Below, piece after piece: positions 27,729 to 35,760 of a DNA stretch of 64,000 bases. Position numbers and translations under genes: made by a program. Source of the DNA: Cupriavidus taiwanensis (GTDB lineage: Bacteria; Pseudomonadota; Gammaproteobacteria; Burkholderiales; Burkholderiaceae); assembly GCF_900250115.1 (NCBI RefSeq), contig NZ_LT984803.1:1763583-1827582 (forward strand), in the 5' to 3' direction. The notes beneath the pieces are model-generated. The model was not told where the DNA came from. It did no database searches and worked only from the letters and a program-made list of their open reading frames with translations. Each line of letters opens with the position of its first letter. Positions within the stretch are counted from its first letter, which is position 1.

Positions 27729-27759
27729 GGGATGTCTCTCAGGGGAAAAATCGAACTGC

Positions 27760-28641
27760 TCAGACCTGCTGCAACATGCGCCGCAACAGGCTGGCTCCGT
27801 CGGGACCCTTGTAGGCGCGCTGCCAGAGAGCCTCGACCATATTGGTGTAAAGCGACACAGCCTCCGGCGCGGCGGTCACCGAGGCGATGCCTGCCGAAAT
27901 GTTGGGGAACTCGCCGAAGCGGAACGGGCTGATGGCCACGTATGAGCCGGTAGGTCGCTCGAAGACCTGGAACGTGGCGTTCGGCATGCTTTCATTGACG
28001 ATGCCGATCTGCATGCCGGCATGCTGCTGTTCGAGCAACACCGCAATGCGCTCCACTTCCGCTCGCGCCGCCAGCGATCGCTCCATCCGGGTCGCGGGCG
28101 GCAGGTCCATCCGGCCGATCAGCCCGAAATGGACAAAGCGCTCAAGCTCGCGCAATCCGATCAGGCTGAGGATTGGCGCGGGATGCGACACATACGATTC
28201 CTTACGCTCGCGCAGCAGGGCCATGATGGCCTGGATTCGGCCGTCGTCGTTGTCGCCGCTCTCCCTGAGCATCTGATCGAGATAACGCTCATAGTCCGGC
28301 GAGGTCAGCAGGAATGAAATCGGCTCGAAATGCGCCAGGATCCGGGTAGCGCCTTGCTCGAGCTGGCGCATCCGTTCGATGTAGGCGATGGCCGACGGGT
28401 AGTATTCCGTGCCGGCGCCGAGCAGCGATTCCAGCGAGGTATCGAGGATGCCGGCCAGGCGCTCCAGGGTCTCGATCTTGACGATCTCGCCCTTCTCCAT
28501 GCGATAGACCGCTGCGCGGGAAATGCCCAGCACTTCGGCAACCTGCTCGGCCCGCAGTTGCGCCCCGAGCCGGTAGGCACGCAGTCGCGCGCCCAGTGCC
28601 TCGAAGTCGATTCCGTCCGTGCCGGTGGCGCGACGTTCCAT
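27760..28641 (-). CDS. XRE-family transcriptional regulator, likely controller of the orotate operon
   Basis: A 293-residue protein. Residues about 16-68 form a Cro/CI-type helix-turn-helix (LGARLRAYRLGAQLRAEQVA, EVLGISRAAVYRMEKGE). The remaining 220 residues are an uncharacterised, probably ligand-sensing domain with helices and a C-terminal beta-rich part (NATFQVFERPTGSYVAISPF). It is transcribed divergently from the MFS-led operon with 242 bp between, and one copy of an 18-bp repeated motif lies just four bases before its own ATG, consistent with autoregulation. Whether it represses or activates, and its ligand (orotate or an intermediate), are inference. Confidence 0.85.
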   Translation of the reverse strand: MERRATGTDGIDFEALGARLRAYRLGAQLRAEQVAEVLGISRAAVYRMEKGEIVKIETLERLAGILDTSLESLLGAGTEYYPSAIAYIERMRQLEQGATRILAHFEPISFLLTSPDYERYLDQMLRESGDNDDGRIQAIMALLRERKESYVSHPAPILSLIGLRELERFVHFGLIGRMDLPPATRMERSLAARAEVERIAVLLEQQHAGMQIGIVNESMPNATFQVFERPTGSYVAISPFRFGEFPNISAGIASVTAAPEAVSLYTNMVEALWQRAYKGPDGASLLRRMLQQV

Positions 28642-28644
28642 TTC

Positions 28645-28662
28645 AGTCTCAATAATTAGATT
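28645..28662. promoter_or_regulatory. Operator-like site A (XRE regulator start)
   Basis: AGTCTCAATAATTAGATT. It shares 15 of 18 positions with site B and has the dyad TCT-N8-AGA. It overlaps the ribosome-binding region of the regulator gene. Confidence 0.6.
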
Positions 28663-28747
28663 GAAGCCACTATAGCATGATGCCGCCGACGTGCGCGTTC
28701 TCTGTTAACGCGGGCTAGGGACAAACCCGGAGCGGCAGCAAAAACGC

Positions 28748-28776
28748 TTGCCATACCGCCACCGGCCGCATAGTCT
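28748..28776 (+). promoter_or_regulatory. Candidate sigma-70 promoter of the orotate operon
   Basis: TTGCCA at 28748-28753 and TAGTCT at 28771-28776 are 17 bases apart. The -10 element is embedded in operator-like site B, as expected for a regulated promoter. The -10 is a poor match to consensus. Confidence 0.5.
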
Positions 28777-28789
28777 AAAAAAATAGATT
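28772..28789. promoter_or_regulatory. Operator-like site B (overlaps candidate -10)
   Basis: AGTCTAAAAAAATAGATT; same AGTCT-N7/8-AGATT layout as site A, with the dyad TCTA-N6-TAGA at 28774-28787. Confidence 0.65.
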
Positions 28790-28863
28790 TTTACTGTCAC
28801 TGCATGATTCCCGTAGGCCATGCGCGCCCAAGGAATCAACGCAGTGCTTTTTGAGGCTCTTTT

Positions 28864-28881
28864 AGTCTAAAAATGGAGACA
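28864..28881. promoter_or_regulatory. Operator-like site C (overlaps MFS ribosome site)
   Basis: AGTCTAAAAATGGAGACA repeats the AGTCTAAAAA of site B and keeps TCT-N8-AGA. It is also part of the palindrome TTTTAG-T-CTAAAA at 28860-28872. It ends two bases before the MFS ATG at 28884 and includes its GGAGA ribosome site. Confidence 0.55.
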
Positions 28882-28883
28882 GC

Positions 28884-30122
28884 ATGACAAGCCAGCCCCT
28901 GACCCAACCCGCAGCCGCGACGGAGGCGCCAACGTCTCCCTATGCGTGGAAAGCCCTGGCTGGATCCGCAATCGGCTACGCCATGGACGGGTTCGACCTC
29001 CTGATCCTGGGCTTCATGCTGCCGGCGATCAGCGCGGCGCTTGCGCTCACCACCGGCCAGTCCGGCGCGCTGGTCACGTGGACCCTGGTCGGTGCCGTGG
29101 CCGGCGGCATCATCTTCGGCGCGCTGAGCGACCGCTATGGTCGCGTGCGGGTGCTGACCTGGACCATCGTGCTGTTCGCCGTATTCACCGGCATGTGCGC
29201 CCTGGCCCAGGGCTTCTGGGACCTGCTGGTCTACCGCACCATTGCCGGCATCGGGCTCGGCGGCGAGTTCGGCATCGGCATGGCGCTGGCCGCCGAGGCG
29301 TGGCCGGCCAGCAAGCGTGCGCGCGTGTCGTCCTATGTCGCGCTGGGCTGGCAATCGGGCGTGCTGATGGCCGCGTTGCTGACGCCGTTGCTGCTGCCGG
29401 TGGTCAGTTGGCGCGGGATGTTCGTGATCGGGGTACTGCCGGCGCTGGTGGCATGGTTTATCCGCAACCGCCTGCACGAGCCTGAAGTCTTCGTGCGCAG
29501 TGCGCGCACGGAAAAGAAGCCCAATGCATTCAGGCTGCTGGTCGCGGACCGCAACACCACACGCACCAGCCTGGGCATCGTGATCCTGTGTTCGGTCCAG
29601 AATTTCGGCTACTACGGCATCATGATCTGGCTGCCGACCTACCTGTCCAAGGCGCTCGGGTTTTCGCTGACCAAGTCTGCCTTGTGGACCTCGGTGACCA
29701 TCGTCGGCATGATGATCGGCGTCTATGTCTTTGGCCACCTGGCGGACCGCATCGGACGCAAGCCGACGTTCCTGATTTTCCAGGCAGGCGCGGTGGCGAT
29801 GGTGCTGACCTACGCCAGGCTGTCCGACCCCATGACCATGCTCTGGGCCGGCGCCGTCATGGGCATGTTCGTCAACGGCATGATCGGCGGATACGGCGCG
29901 CTGATCTCCGAGGCCTACCCGACCGCGGCCCGCGCCACCGCGCAGAACGTGCTGTTCAACATCGGCCGTGCCGTGGGCGGGCTGGGGCCGATCGTGGTTG
30001 GCGCCATCGCCGCGGCGTACTCGTTCCAGCTTGCCATCGCACTGCTTGCAAGCATCTACGTGATCGACATGATCGCCACCATCTTCCTCATCCCCGAACT
30101 GAAGGGCGTGGAACTGGAATAA
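28884..30122 (+). CDS. MFS transporter of the aromatic-acid/H+ symporter type, candidate orotate carrier
   Basis: A 412-residue inner-membrane carrier with about 12 hydrophobic segments. TM1 carries GYAMDGFDLLILGFMLPAIS, the charged D-G-x-D pattern of AAHS/sialate-type symporters; the loop 2-3 motif GALSDRYGRVR and the mid-loop GHLADRIGRKP are standard MFS signatures. Relatives move carboxylated aromatic acids such as benzoate or 4-hydroxybenzoate, so a planar carboxylate like orotate is a plausible cargo. It is the first gene of the operon, followed after 68 bp by the dehydrogenase electron-transfer subunit. Substrate is inferred from context. Confidence 0.85.
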   Translation: MTSQPLTQPAAATEAPTSPYAWKALAGSAIGYAMDGFDLLILGFMLPAISAALALTTGQSGALVTWTLVGAVAGGIIFGALSDRYGRVRVLTWTIVLFAVFTGMCALAQGFWDLLVYRTIAGIGLGGEFGIGMALAAEAWPASKRARVSSYVALGWQSGVLMAALLTPLLLPVVSWRGMFVIGVLPALVAWFIRNRLHEPEVFVRSARTEKKPNAFRLLVADRNTTRTSLGIVILCSVQNFGYYGIMIWLPTYLSKALGFSLTKSALWTSVTIVGMMIGVYVFGHLADRIGRKPTFLIFQAGAVAMVLTYARLSDPMTMLWAGAVMGMFVNGMIGGYGALISEAYPTAARATAQNVLFNIGRAVGGLGPIVVGAIAAAYSFQLAIALLASIYVIDMIATIFLIPELKGVELE

Positions 30123-30148
30123 CGCCGGAGCCCTCCGGGCATTCTTCC

Positions 30149-30168
30149 GCTGCGCCGTCCGGCGCAGC
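30149..30168 (+). other. Intercistronic stem-loop between the MFS gene and pyrK
   Basis: GCTGCGCC (30149-30156) and GGCGCAGC (30161-30168) pair perfectly around GTCC. No T-tract follows. It could reduce read-through or protect the upstream message. Confidence 0.5.
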
Positions 30169-30190
30169 GCCATCCTCAGGAGTCACCAAC

Positions 30191-31039
30191 ATGTGTGCCA
30201 CCGTGTGTAGCGCGGATTCCGCGGCTACCGTAGCCTCCTATCGCTGTCGAATCGTTGAACACCACTGGGTCAACCAGCGCTACAAATACATCCGGCTCGA
30301 ATCCGGGACCCCGATCGCGCCGATGACCCGGCCTGGACAGTTCTACCAGCTCAGCTGTCCCGCCACCGCCGATGCGCAGCCGTTCCTGCTGCGGCCGATG
30401 AGCGTCTATGGCGCCGGCCCGGAAAGCGGGCGCATCGAATTCCTCTACAACGTCACCGGCGTCGGCACGCGGGCGCTGGCCACGCTGCCGGTCGACGGCC
30501 ACCTGGATATCGTCGGCCCGCTCGGCAATACCTTCACGTTCAAGCCGTCGTTCCGCCGCATCCTGGTGGTCGCGCGCGGCGTCGGGCTGGCGACGATGGC
30601 GCCGTTGATCCGCCAGGCCGCCGAGGCCGGCACCGCCATCACCGCGATCATGTCGGCGCGCACCGCGGGCGACCTGATGGAGAAGGAGTTCCTGCGCGGC
30701 GCCAGCGCCGAGGTTCACGCCGTGTTCGATGCCGACGGCACGTCTTCGGTCGAGGCCGTCGAAGCCCTGGCCCGCCGGCTAATCGACGCGCAACGCCCCG
30801 ATGCCATCTACACCTGTGGCTCCCACCGTCTGCTGATGCTGCTACAGCGCGTGCTGGAGGACCACCCCGGCATCCAGGGCGAAGTTGCCATGGAGCAGCG
30901 CATGGCCTGCGGCATGGGCGTGTGCCTGTCGTGCGTGCGGCTGTTCGATTGCGACGGCGACAAGCAATTCCTCCGCGTCTGCCGCGAGGGTCCCGTTTTC
31001 AAGATTCGTGAAGTGGTTGGGGAGGTGGAATTTGGCTAA
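30191..31039 (+). CDS. pyrK: Dihydroorotate dehydrogenase B electron-transfer subunit (PyrK-like)
   Basis: A 282-residue flavin/iron-sulfur protein that moves electrons between NAD(H) and the PyrD subunit. RPMSVY (68-73) is the FAD-binding signature, GPLGNTF (109-115) the PyrK-type PLGN motif, and MACGMGVCLSC with a distal Cys (C240, C245, C248, C264) the [2Fe-2S] site, closely following the PyrK pattern. The usual GGGxG dinucleotide loop is VARGVGLATMAPL here, an oddity. ATG 30191 has AGGAG at eight bases. It overlaps pyrD by 8 bp. Class 1B dehydrogenases are NAD-linked, so the pair can reduce orotate to dihydroorotate, the catabolic direction. Confidence 0.88.
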   Translation: MCATVCSADSAATVASYRCRIVEHHWVNQRYKYIRLESGTPIAPMTRPGQFYQLSCPATADAQPFLLRPMSVYGAGPESGRIEFLYNVTGVGTRALATLPVDGHLDIVGPLGNTFTFKPSFRRILVVARGVGLATMAPLIRQAAEAGTAITAIMSARTAGDLMEKEFLRGASAEVHAVFDADGTSSVEAVEALARRLIDAQRPDAIYTCGSHRLLMLLQRVLEDHPGIQGEVAMEQRMACGMGVCLSCVRLFDCDGDKQFLRVCREGPVFKIREVVGEVEFG

Positions 31040-31982
31040 TCTTACTGTCCGGGTTGGCGACCTGACGTTGCGCAACCCCGTGATGCCCGCATCGGGCTGC
31101 TTCGCCATCGAGTATCGCGAGGCGATGGATCTCAACCGGCTGGGCGCGCTGGTCATCAAGAGCGTTTCGCCGAAGTCGCGCGCGGGCAACCCCACGCCGC
31201 GCGTGGCGGAGACCTTCAGCGGCATGCTGAACTCGATCGGCATCCCCAGCAAGGGACTCGACTACTACCGCAATGAAGTGCTGCCGGCCTATACGCGGTA
31301 CGACACGCCGGTGGTGGTATCGATTTCCGCAGATACCGCCGAGGAGTTCGGCGCCGCGTGCGCAGAAATGTCGTTGCCGGAAGTCGACGTGATCGAGGCC
31401 AACATCTCCTGCCCCAACCTGGAAGCAGACGGCATGGCCTTCGCCATGCTGCCCGAGACCACCTACAAGGCAGTCTCCGCCATCCGCCGCCGCACCCGGC
31501 ATTCGTTCTGGGTCAAGCTGACGCCCAACGCCGGCAATATCGCCGCCGTGGCACGCGCGGCCGAGGAAGCCGGCGCCGATGCGATCGTGATGGGCAACAC
31601 CGTGCTGGGCATGGCGATCGATATCCGCACGCGCAAGCCCAAGCTGGGCAATGTCATGGGAGGCCTCTCCGGGCCGGCAATCAAGCCGATTGCCCTGCGC
31701 CTGGTGCACCAGTGCTATCGCGCCGTGCGCATTCCCATCATTGGCTGCGGCGGCATCCAGAGCGCCGATGACGCGGTCGAATTCATGCTGGCGGGGGCGT
31801 CGGCCATCCAGGTGGGCACGGCCTCGTTCCGGGATCCGGCGGTCATGCAGAAGATCATCGACGGGCTCGATGCGTATTGCAAGCAGGCCGGCGTCGCCTC
31901 GATCCGGGACCTGACCGGGCAGGTGATCCTTGACCGCCAGCTCAGCGACCGCTGGCTGCGCTTTGCCCAGCAGTCGGGTTGA
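31032..31982 (+). CDS. pyrD: Dihydroorotate dehydrogenase catalytic subunit, class 1B (PyrD-like)
   Basis: A 316-residue FMN barrel enzyme interconverting dihydroorotate and orotate. NISCPN (124-129) contains the class 1 catalytic base Cys127; Lys43, Asn67 (LNSIG), Lys162 (KLTPN) and Asn189 (GNT) correspond to FMN/orotate contacts. NPVMPASGCFAIEY and GNPTPRVAETFSGMLNSIG are classical 1B segments. The start is TTG 31032, with GGAGG just upstream and an 8-bp overlap with pyrK, implying coupled subunit synthesis. Proteobacteria normally make pyrimidines with the membrane-bound class 2 enzyme, so a class 1B pair inside this operon points to a degradative role. Confidence 0.88.
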   Translation: MANLTVRVGDLTLRNPVMPASGCFAIEYREAMDLNRLGALVIKSVSPKSRAGNPTPRVAETFSGMLNSIGIPSKGLDYYRNEVLPAYTRYDTPVVVSISADTAEEFGAACAEMSLPEVDVIEANISCPNLEADGMAFAMLPETTYKAVSAIRRRTRHSFWVKLTPNAGNIAAVARAAEEAGADAIVMGNTVLGMAIDIRTRKPKLGNVMGGLSGPAIKPIALRLVHQCYRAVRIPIIGCGGIQSADDAVEFMLAGASAIQVGTASFRDPAVMQKIIDGLDAYCKQAGVASIRDLTGQVILDRQLSDRWLRFAQQSG

Positions 31983-31998
31983 GCAACGGGACTTGCAT

Positions 31999-33270
31999 AT
32001 GGACATTCTGGAACTCAAGCCACTGGCCGAGCAGTTGTTCGCAGACATCGGCGCGTTGTCGTTCGATGGCGTCGGCATTACGCGCGACAGCTATGGTGCC
32101 GGCGAGTCTGCCGCGGTCGATTACCTGCGGCGCTTTGCCGGGCAGCACGGGCTGCAGGTGCAGAGCGATCGGGCCGCGAACCTTGTCTTCACCCTGCCCG
32201 ACGAGGAGGCCGGCGCGCCGGCCGCATGGGTCGGCTCGCATGTCGATTCGGTCCCTCAGGGCGGCAACTTCGACGGTCTCGCGGGGATCGTCGCAGGTCT
32301 GCTGTGCCAGATCGCACGAAAGGCGCAAGGCATGTCCGGTGCCGCGCCGCTGCGCGTGATCGCCTTCCGTGGCGAGGAAAGCGCCTGGTTTGGCAAGGCT
32401 TACATGGGCTCGGGCGCCGCGCTGGGCAAGCTCACTCCGGACGACCTGGCGCTAAGGCACCGCAGTTCCGGCAAGGCGCTCGCGGACTGCATGGCGGCTG
32501 CTGGCGCGGATATCGAAGCCATTGCCGCGCAGCAACCGTTGTTCGACCGTACCGCGGCCGCGGCATACCTGGAGCTGCATATCGAACAGGGCCCGGTGAT
32601 GGTGGCTCGCAAGCTGCCGCTGGCGGTGGTGCCCGGCATTCGCGGCAACGTGCGGCACAACCGCATCACCTGTCTCGGCGAACCCGGCCATTCCGGCGCG
32701 GTGCCGCGCTGGCTGCGCAAGGATGCGATGTTCGCCGTGGCCGAACTGATCACGCGGCTGGACGAACACTGGAAGGTGCTGCTTGAACGCGGCATCGACC
32801 TGGTCGTGACCACCGGGATTGTCTCCACCGATCCCGCCGAGCATTCGATTTCCCGGATTCCCGGCAAGGTCGATTTCAGCTTCGAGGCACGCAGCAAGAG
32901 CGTGGACACGCTGGAAGGCTTTTACCAGCTGCTGCGCACGGAATGCCAGGCCATCGGCCGCGACCGCGGCGTGCATTTCGAGTTCGACCGCCGCATCGAA
33001 TCGGCGCCGGCGACGATGGACCTGGCGCTGTCGAACCTGCTGCGCGACGCGTGTACCGGCGCCGGCCTGCCGGTCGAGATGGTGCCGAGCGGCGCCGGAC
33101 ACGATGCCTCGCTGTTCGCCAATGCCGGCATCCCCACCGCCATGCTCTTTGTCCGCAACGAAAACGGATCGCACAATCCGGACGAGGCAATGGACCTGGA
33201 TGATTTCATGCTCGGCACGCAAGTCATGTATCGGGCGCTCGAAGGCATCCCGTCCAGGAGGCAGGCATGA
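31999..33270 (+). CDS. N-carbamoyl-L-amino-acid hydrolase, probable ureidosuccinase
   Basis: A 423-residue M20-type binuclear metallo-amidohydrolase. The ligands are visible: His81 (GSHVDSV), Asp92 (GGNFDG), Glu126/127 (GEES), His194 (ELHIEQGP) and the C-terminal His in GSHNPDEAMD. Relatives (hydantoinase/carbamoylase family, including allantoate amidohydrolase and beta-ureidopropionase) split N-carbamoyl groups into ammonia, carbon dioxide and the amine. Lying directly before dihydroorotase and aspartase, the predicted substrate is N-carbamoyl-L-aspartate, giving L-aspartate. ATG 31999 is used; the frame upstream overlaps pyrD. Its stop overlaps pyrC by 4 bp. Confidence 0.87.
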   Translation: MDILELKPLAEQLFADIGALSFDGVGITRDSYGAGESAAVDYLRRFAGQHGLQVQSDRAANLVFTLPDEEAGAPAAWVGSHVDSVPQGGNFDGLAGIVAGLLCQIARKAQGMSGAAPLRVIAFRGEESAWFGKAYMGSGAALGKLTPDDLALRHRSSGKALADCMAAAGADIEAIAAQQPLFDRTAAAAYLELHIEQGPVMVARKLPLAVVPGIRGNVRHNRITCLGEPGHSGAVPRWLRKDAMFAVAELITRLDEHWKVLLERGIDLVVTTGIVSTDPAEHSISRIPGKVDFSFEARSKSVDTLEGFYQLLRTECQAIGRDRGVHFEFDRRIESAPATMDLALSNLLRDACTGAGLPVEMVPSGAGHDASLFANAGIPTAMLFVRNENGSHNPDEAMDLDDFMLGTQVMYRALEGIPSRRQA

Positions 33271-34310
33271 CCGTGCAGACCCTGACCATCCGCCGCCCGG
33301 ACGACTGGCACCTGCACCTGCGCGATGACGAACTGCTGCGCGCAGTGCTGCCGGCGTCCGCGCGCCAGTTCGGCCGTGCCGTCGTGATGCCCAACCTGAA
33401 GCCGCCGGTCACCACGGCGCAAGCCGCCATGGCCTATCGTGAGCGTATCCTTGGCGCATTGCCGCCGGGCTCCGCGTTCACGCCGCTGATGACCTGCTAC
33501 CTGTGCGACACCACCGATCCGGCGGACATCCGCGCCGGCTTTGACGCCGGTGCCTTTGCCGCCGCAAAACTGTATCCCGCCGGCGCCACCACCCATTCCG
33601 AATATGGCGTGACGTCGATCGACCGTGTTGCCGGCGTGCTGTCTGCCATGCAGGACATCGGCATGCCGCTGCTGATCCACGGCGAGAGTACCGATCCGGC
33701 GGTCGATGTCTTCGACCGCGAAACCGCATTCCTGCACGCCACGCTGCAGCCGTTGCTGGCCCGCTACCCGCGTTTGAAGGTGGTGCTGGAACACATCACC
33801 ACCGCCGAAGCAGCCGACTTCGTCATGCGCGACTCCAGCGGCAGGCTGGCTGCCACCATCACGCCGCAGCACCTGATGTTCAACCGCAATGCCATCTTTG
33901 CGGGGGGCATCCGGCCGCACTACTACTGCCTGCCGGTACTGAAGCGCGAGCGGCACCGGCTGGCGTTGCGGCGCGCCGCCACCTCGGGCTTGCCAGCGTT
34001 CTTCCTCGGCACCGATTCGGCACCGCACGACACGACCGCCAAGGAGTCCGCCTGCGGTTGTGCCGGCATCTTCAGCGCGCACGTCGCGTTGCAGGCCTAC
34101 CTGACCGTATTCGAGGAGGAAGACGCCTTGGGGCGCTTTGAAGCCTTCGCCAGCGACAACGGCGCGCGCTTCTACGGCATGCCGCCGAACCGGGAGACGA
34201 TTACGTTCCATCGCCGCCCCATGCGCGTGACGGAGCAGATCGACTTGCCGGATGGCCGGCACATTCGCCAGTTCCTCGCTGGCGAGACGCTGCCATGGAC
34301 GCTCGCCTAG
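33267..34310 (+). CDS. pyrC: Dihydroorotase, class II
   Basis: A 347-residue zinc amidohydrolase opening dihydroorotate to N-carbamoyl-L-aspartate (or the reverse). All metal ligands of the E. coli-type enzyme are at matching positions: His15 and His17 (DDWHLHLRD), the lysine to be carbamylated Lys101 (AAKLYPAGATT), His138 (IHGE), His176 (LEHITT) and Asp250 (GTDSAPHD). The opening MTVQTLTIRRPDDWHLHLRD is typical. Translation is coupled to the hydrolase by ATGA overlap. In this operon it should act hydrolytically, in the direction opposite to biosynthesis. A separate biosynthetic copy is expected elsewhere in the genome. Confidence 0.95.
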   Translation: MTVQTLTIRRPDDWHLHLRDDELLRAVLPASARQFGRAVVMPNLKPPVTTAQAAMAYRERILGALPPGSAFTPLMTCYLCDTTDPADIRAGFDAGAFAAAKLYPAGATTHSEYGVTSIDRVAGVLSAMQDIGMPLLIHGESTDPAVDVFDRETAFLHATLQPLLARYPRLKVVLEHITTAEAADFVMRDSSGRLAATITPQHLMFNRNAIFAGGIRPHYYCLPVLKRERHRLALRRAATSGLPAFFLGTDSAPHDTTAKESACGCAGIFSAHVALQAYLTVFEEEDALGRFEAFASDNGARFYGMPPNRETITFHRRPMRVTEQIDLPDGRHIRQFLAGETLPWTLA

Positions 34311-34338
34311 CGGACGACCACATTTATCGGATCGCATC

Positions 34339-35760
34339 ATGACCAATACCTATCGCACCGAAACCGATCTGCTTGGCGAACGCCAGGTGCCGGCCGACGC
34401 CTACTACGGCGTCCACACCCTGCGGGCCTGGGAGAACTTCCAGATCAGCGGCACCCCCATCTCCTCATGGCCGGAGCTGATCATTGCGCTGGCCTCCGTC
34501 AAGCAGGCCGCCGCCGAGGCCAATGCCGAACTCGGCCTGTTGCCGGCCAACCTGCGCGACGCCATCCTGGCCGCCTGCCATGACGTGCGCGAAGGCATGC
34601 TGCACGACCAGTTCATCGTCGACACGATCCAGGGCGGCGCCGGCACGTCGACGAACATGAATGCCAATGAGGTCATCTGCAACCGCGCGCTCGAGCACAT
34701 GGGCCACCGCAGGGGCGAATACCAGTTCCTGCACCCGAACGAGCACGTGAACATGGCGCAGAGCACCAACGACGTCTACCCCACAGCGCTGCGCATTGCC
34801 ACGTACTTTGCCATCGAGCACCTGCTTGAAGCGATGGAAGTCCTGCGCGCCGCGTTCGACCGCAAGTCGAGTGAATTCTCCGGCCTGCTCAAGCTCGGCC
34901 GCACTCAGTTGCAGGATGCGGTGCCGATGACGCTCGGCCAGGAGTTCTCCACGTATGCGGTCATGCTCGAAGAGGACATGGCGCGCCTGCGCGAAACCGC
35001 CTTGCTGATCCGGGAAATCAACCTCGGCGCGACCGCGATCGGCACCGGCATCACTGCGCATCCCGACTACGCGCCGAGGGCCCTGTCCGCATTGCGGCGG
35101 ATCACCGGCATCGACCTGTGCCTCGCACCCAACCTGGTGGAAGCCACGCAGGATTGCGGCGCCTTCGTGCAGATTTCCGGCGTGCTCAAGCGCATCGCCG
35201 TGAAGCTGTCCAAGACCTGCAACGACTTGCGGCTGCTGTCGAGCGGGCCGCGCGCAGGCTTCGGCGAGATCAACCTGCCGCCGATGCAGGCGGGGTCGTC
35301 GATCATGCCGGGCAAGGTCAACCCGGTCATCCCGGAAGTCGTGAACCAGATCGCCTTCGAGGTATTTGGCAACGACACCACCATCACCTTTGCCGCCGAG
35401 GCCGGCCAGTTGCAGCTCAATGCCTTCGAGCCGGTGATCGCCGCGAGCCTGTTGCGCAGTTTCCGGCACTTGACCAATGGCTGCGGGACGCTGGCGCGGA
35501 AATGCGTCGATGGCATTACCGCGAACCCTGAGCGCCTGCGCGAGACCATCGAGCGCTCGATCGCACTGGTTACGGCGCTCAATCCCGTGATCGGCTACAA
35601 GAACGCGACCTCGGTCGCAGCGGAAGCCCATGCCAAGGGCACCACCATCCGCGAAGTGGTGCTGGCACGGGGCCTGATGACCGCCGAGGCGCTCGACGAA
35701 GCATTGCGCCCCGAAACGCTGATCCGGCCGCGTGCCGACAAGCTGGCGGGCAAGCCATGA
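34339..35760 (+). CDS. aspA: Aspartate ammonia-lyase
   Basis: A 473-residue member of the aspartase/fumarase superfamily that deaminates L-aspartate to fumarate and ammonia. The catalytic-loop signature GSSIMPGKVNP is at 319-329, and HPNEHVNMAQSTND (about 132-145) and GGAGTSTNMNANEV are the other conserved superfamily blocks. IPEVVNQIAFEVFGNDTT and the MTNTYRTETDLLGERQVP N terminus favour aspartase over fumarase. It follows pyrC by 28 bp and overlaps pyrE by 4 bp. In the proposed route it releases the second nitrogen of orotate and sends carbon to the TCA cycle. Confidence 0.93.
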   Translation: MTNTYRTETDLLGERQVPADAYYGVHTLRAWENFQISGTPISSWPELIIALASVKQAAAEANAELGLLPANLRDAILAACHDVREGMLHDQFIVDTIQGGAGTSTNMNANEVICNRALEHMGHRRGEYQFLHPNEHVNMAQSTNDVYPTALRIATYFAIEHLLEAMEVLRAAFDRKSSEFSGLLKLGRTQLQDAVPMTLGQEFSTYAVMLEEDMARLRETALLIREINLGATAIGTGITAHPDYAPRALSALRRITGIDLCLAPNLVEATQDCGAFVQISGVLKRIAVKLSKTCNDLRLLSSGPRAGFGEINLPPMQAGSSIMPGKVNPVIPEVVNQIAFEVFGNDTTITFAAEAGQLQLNAFEPVIAASLLRSFRHLTNGCGTLARKCVDGITANPERLRETIERSIALVTALNPVIGYKNATSVAAEAHAKGTTIREVVLARGLMTAEALDEALRPETLIRPRADKLAGKP

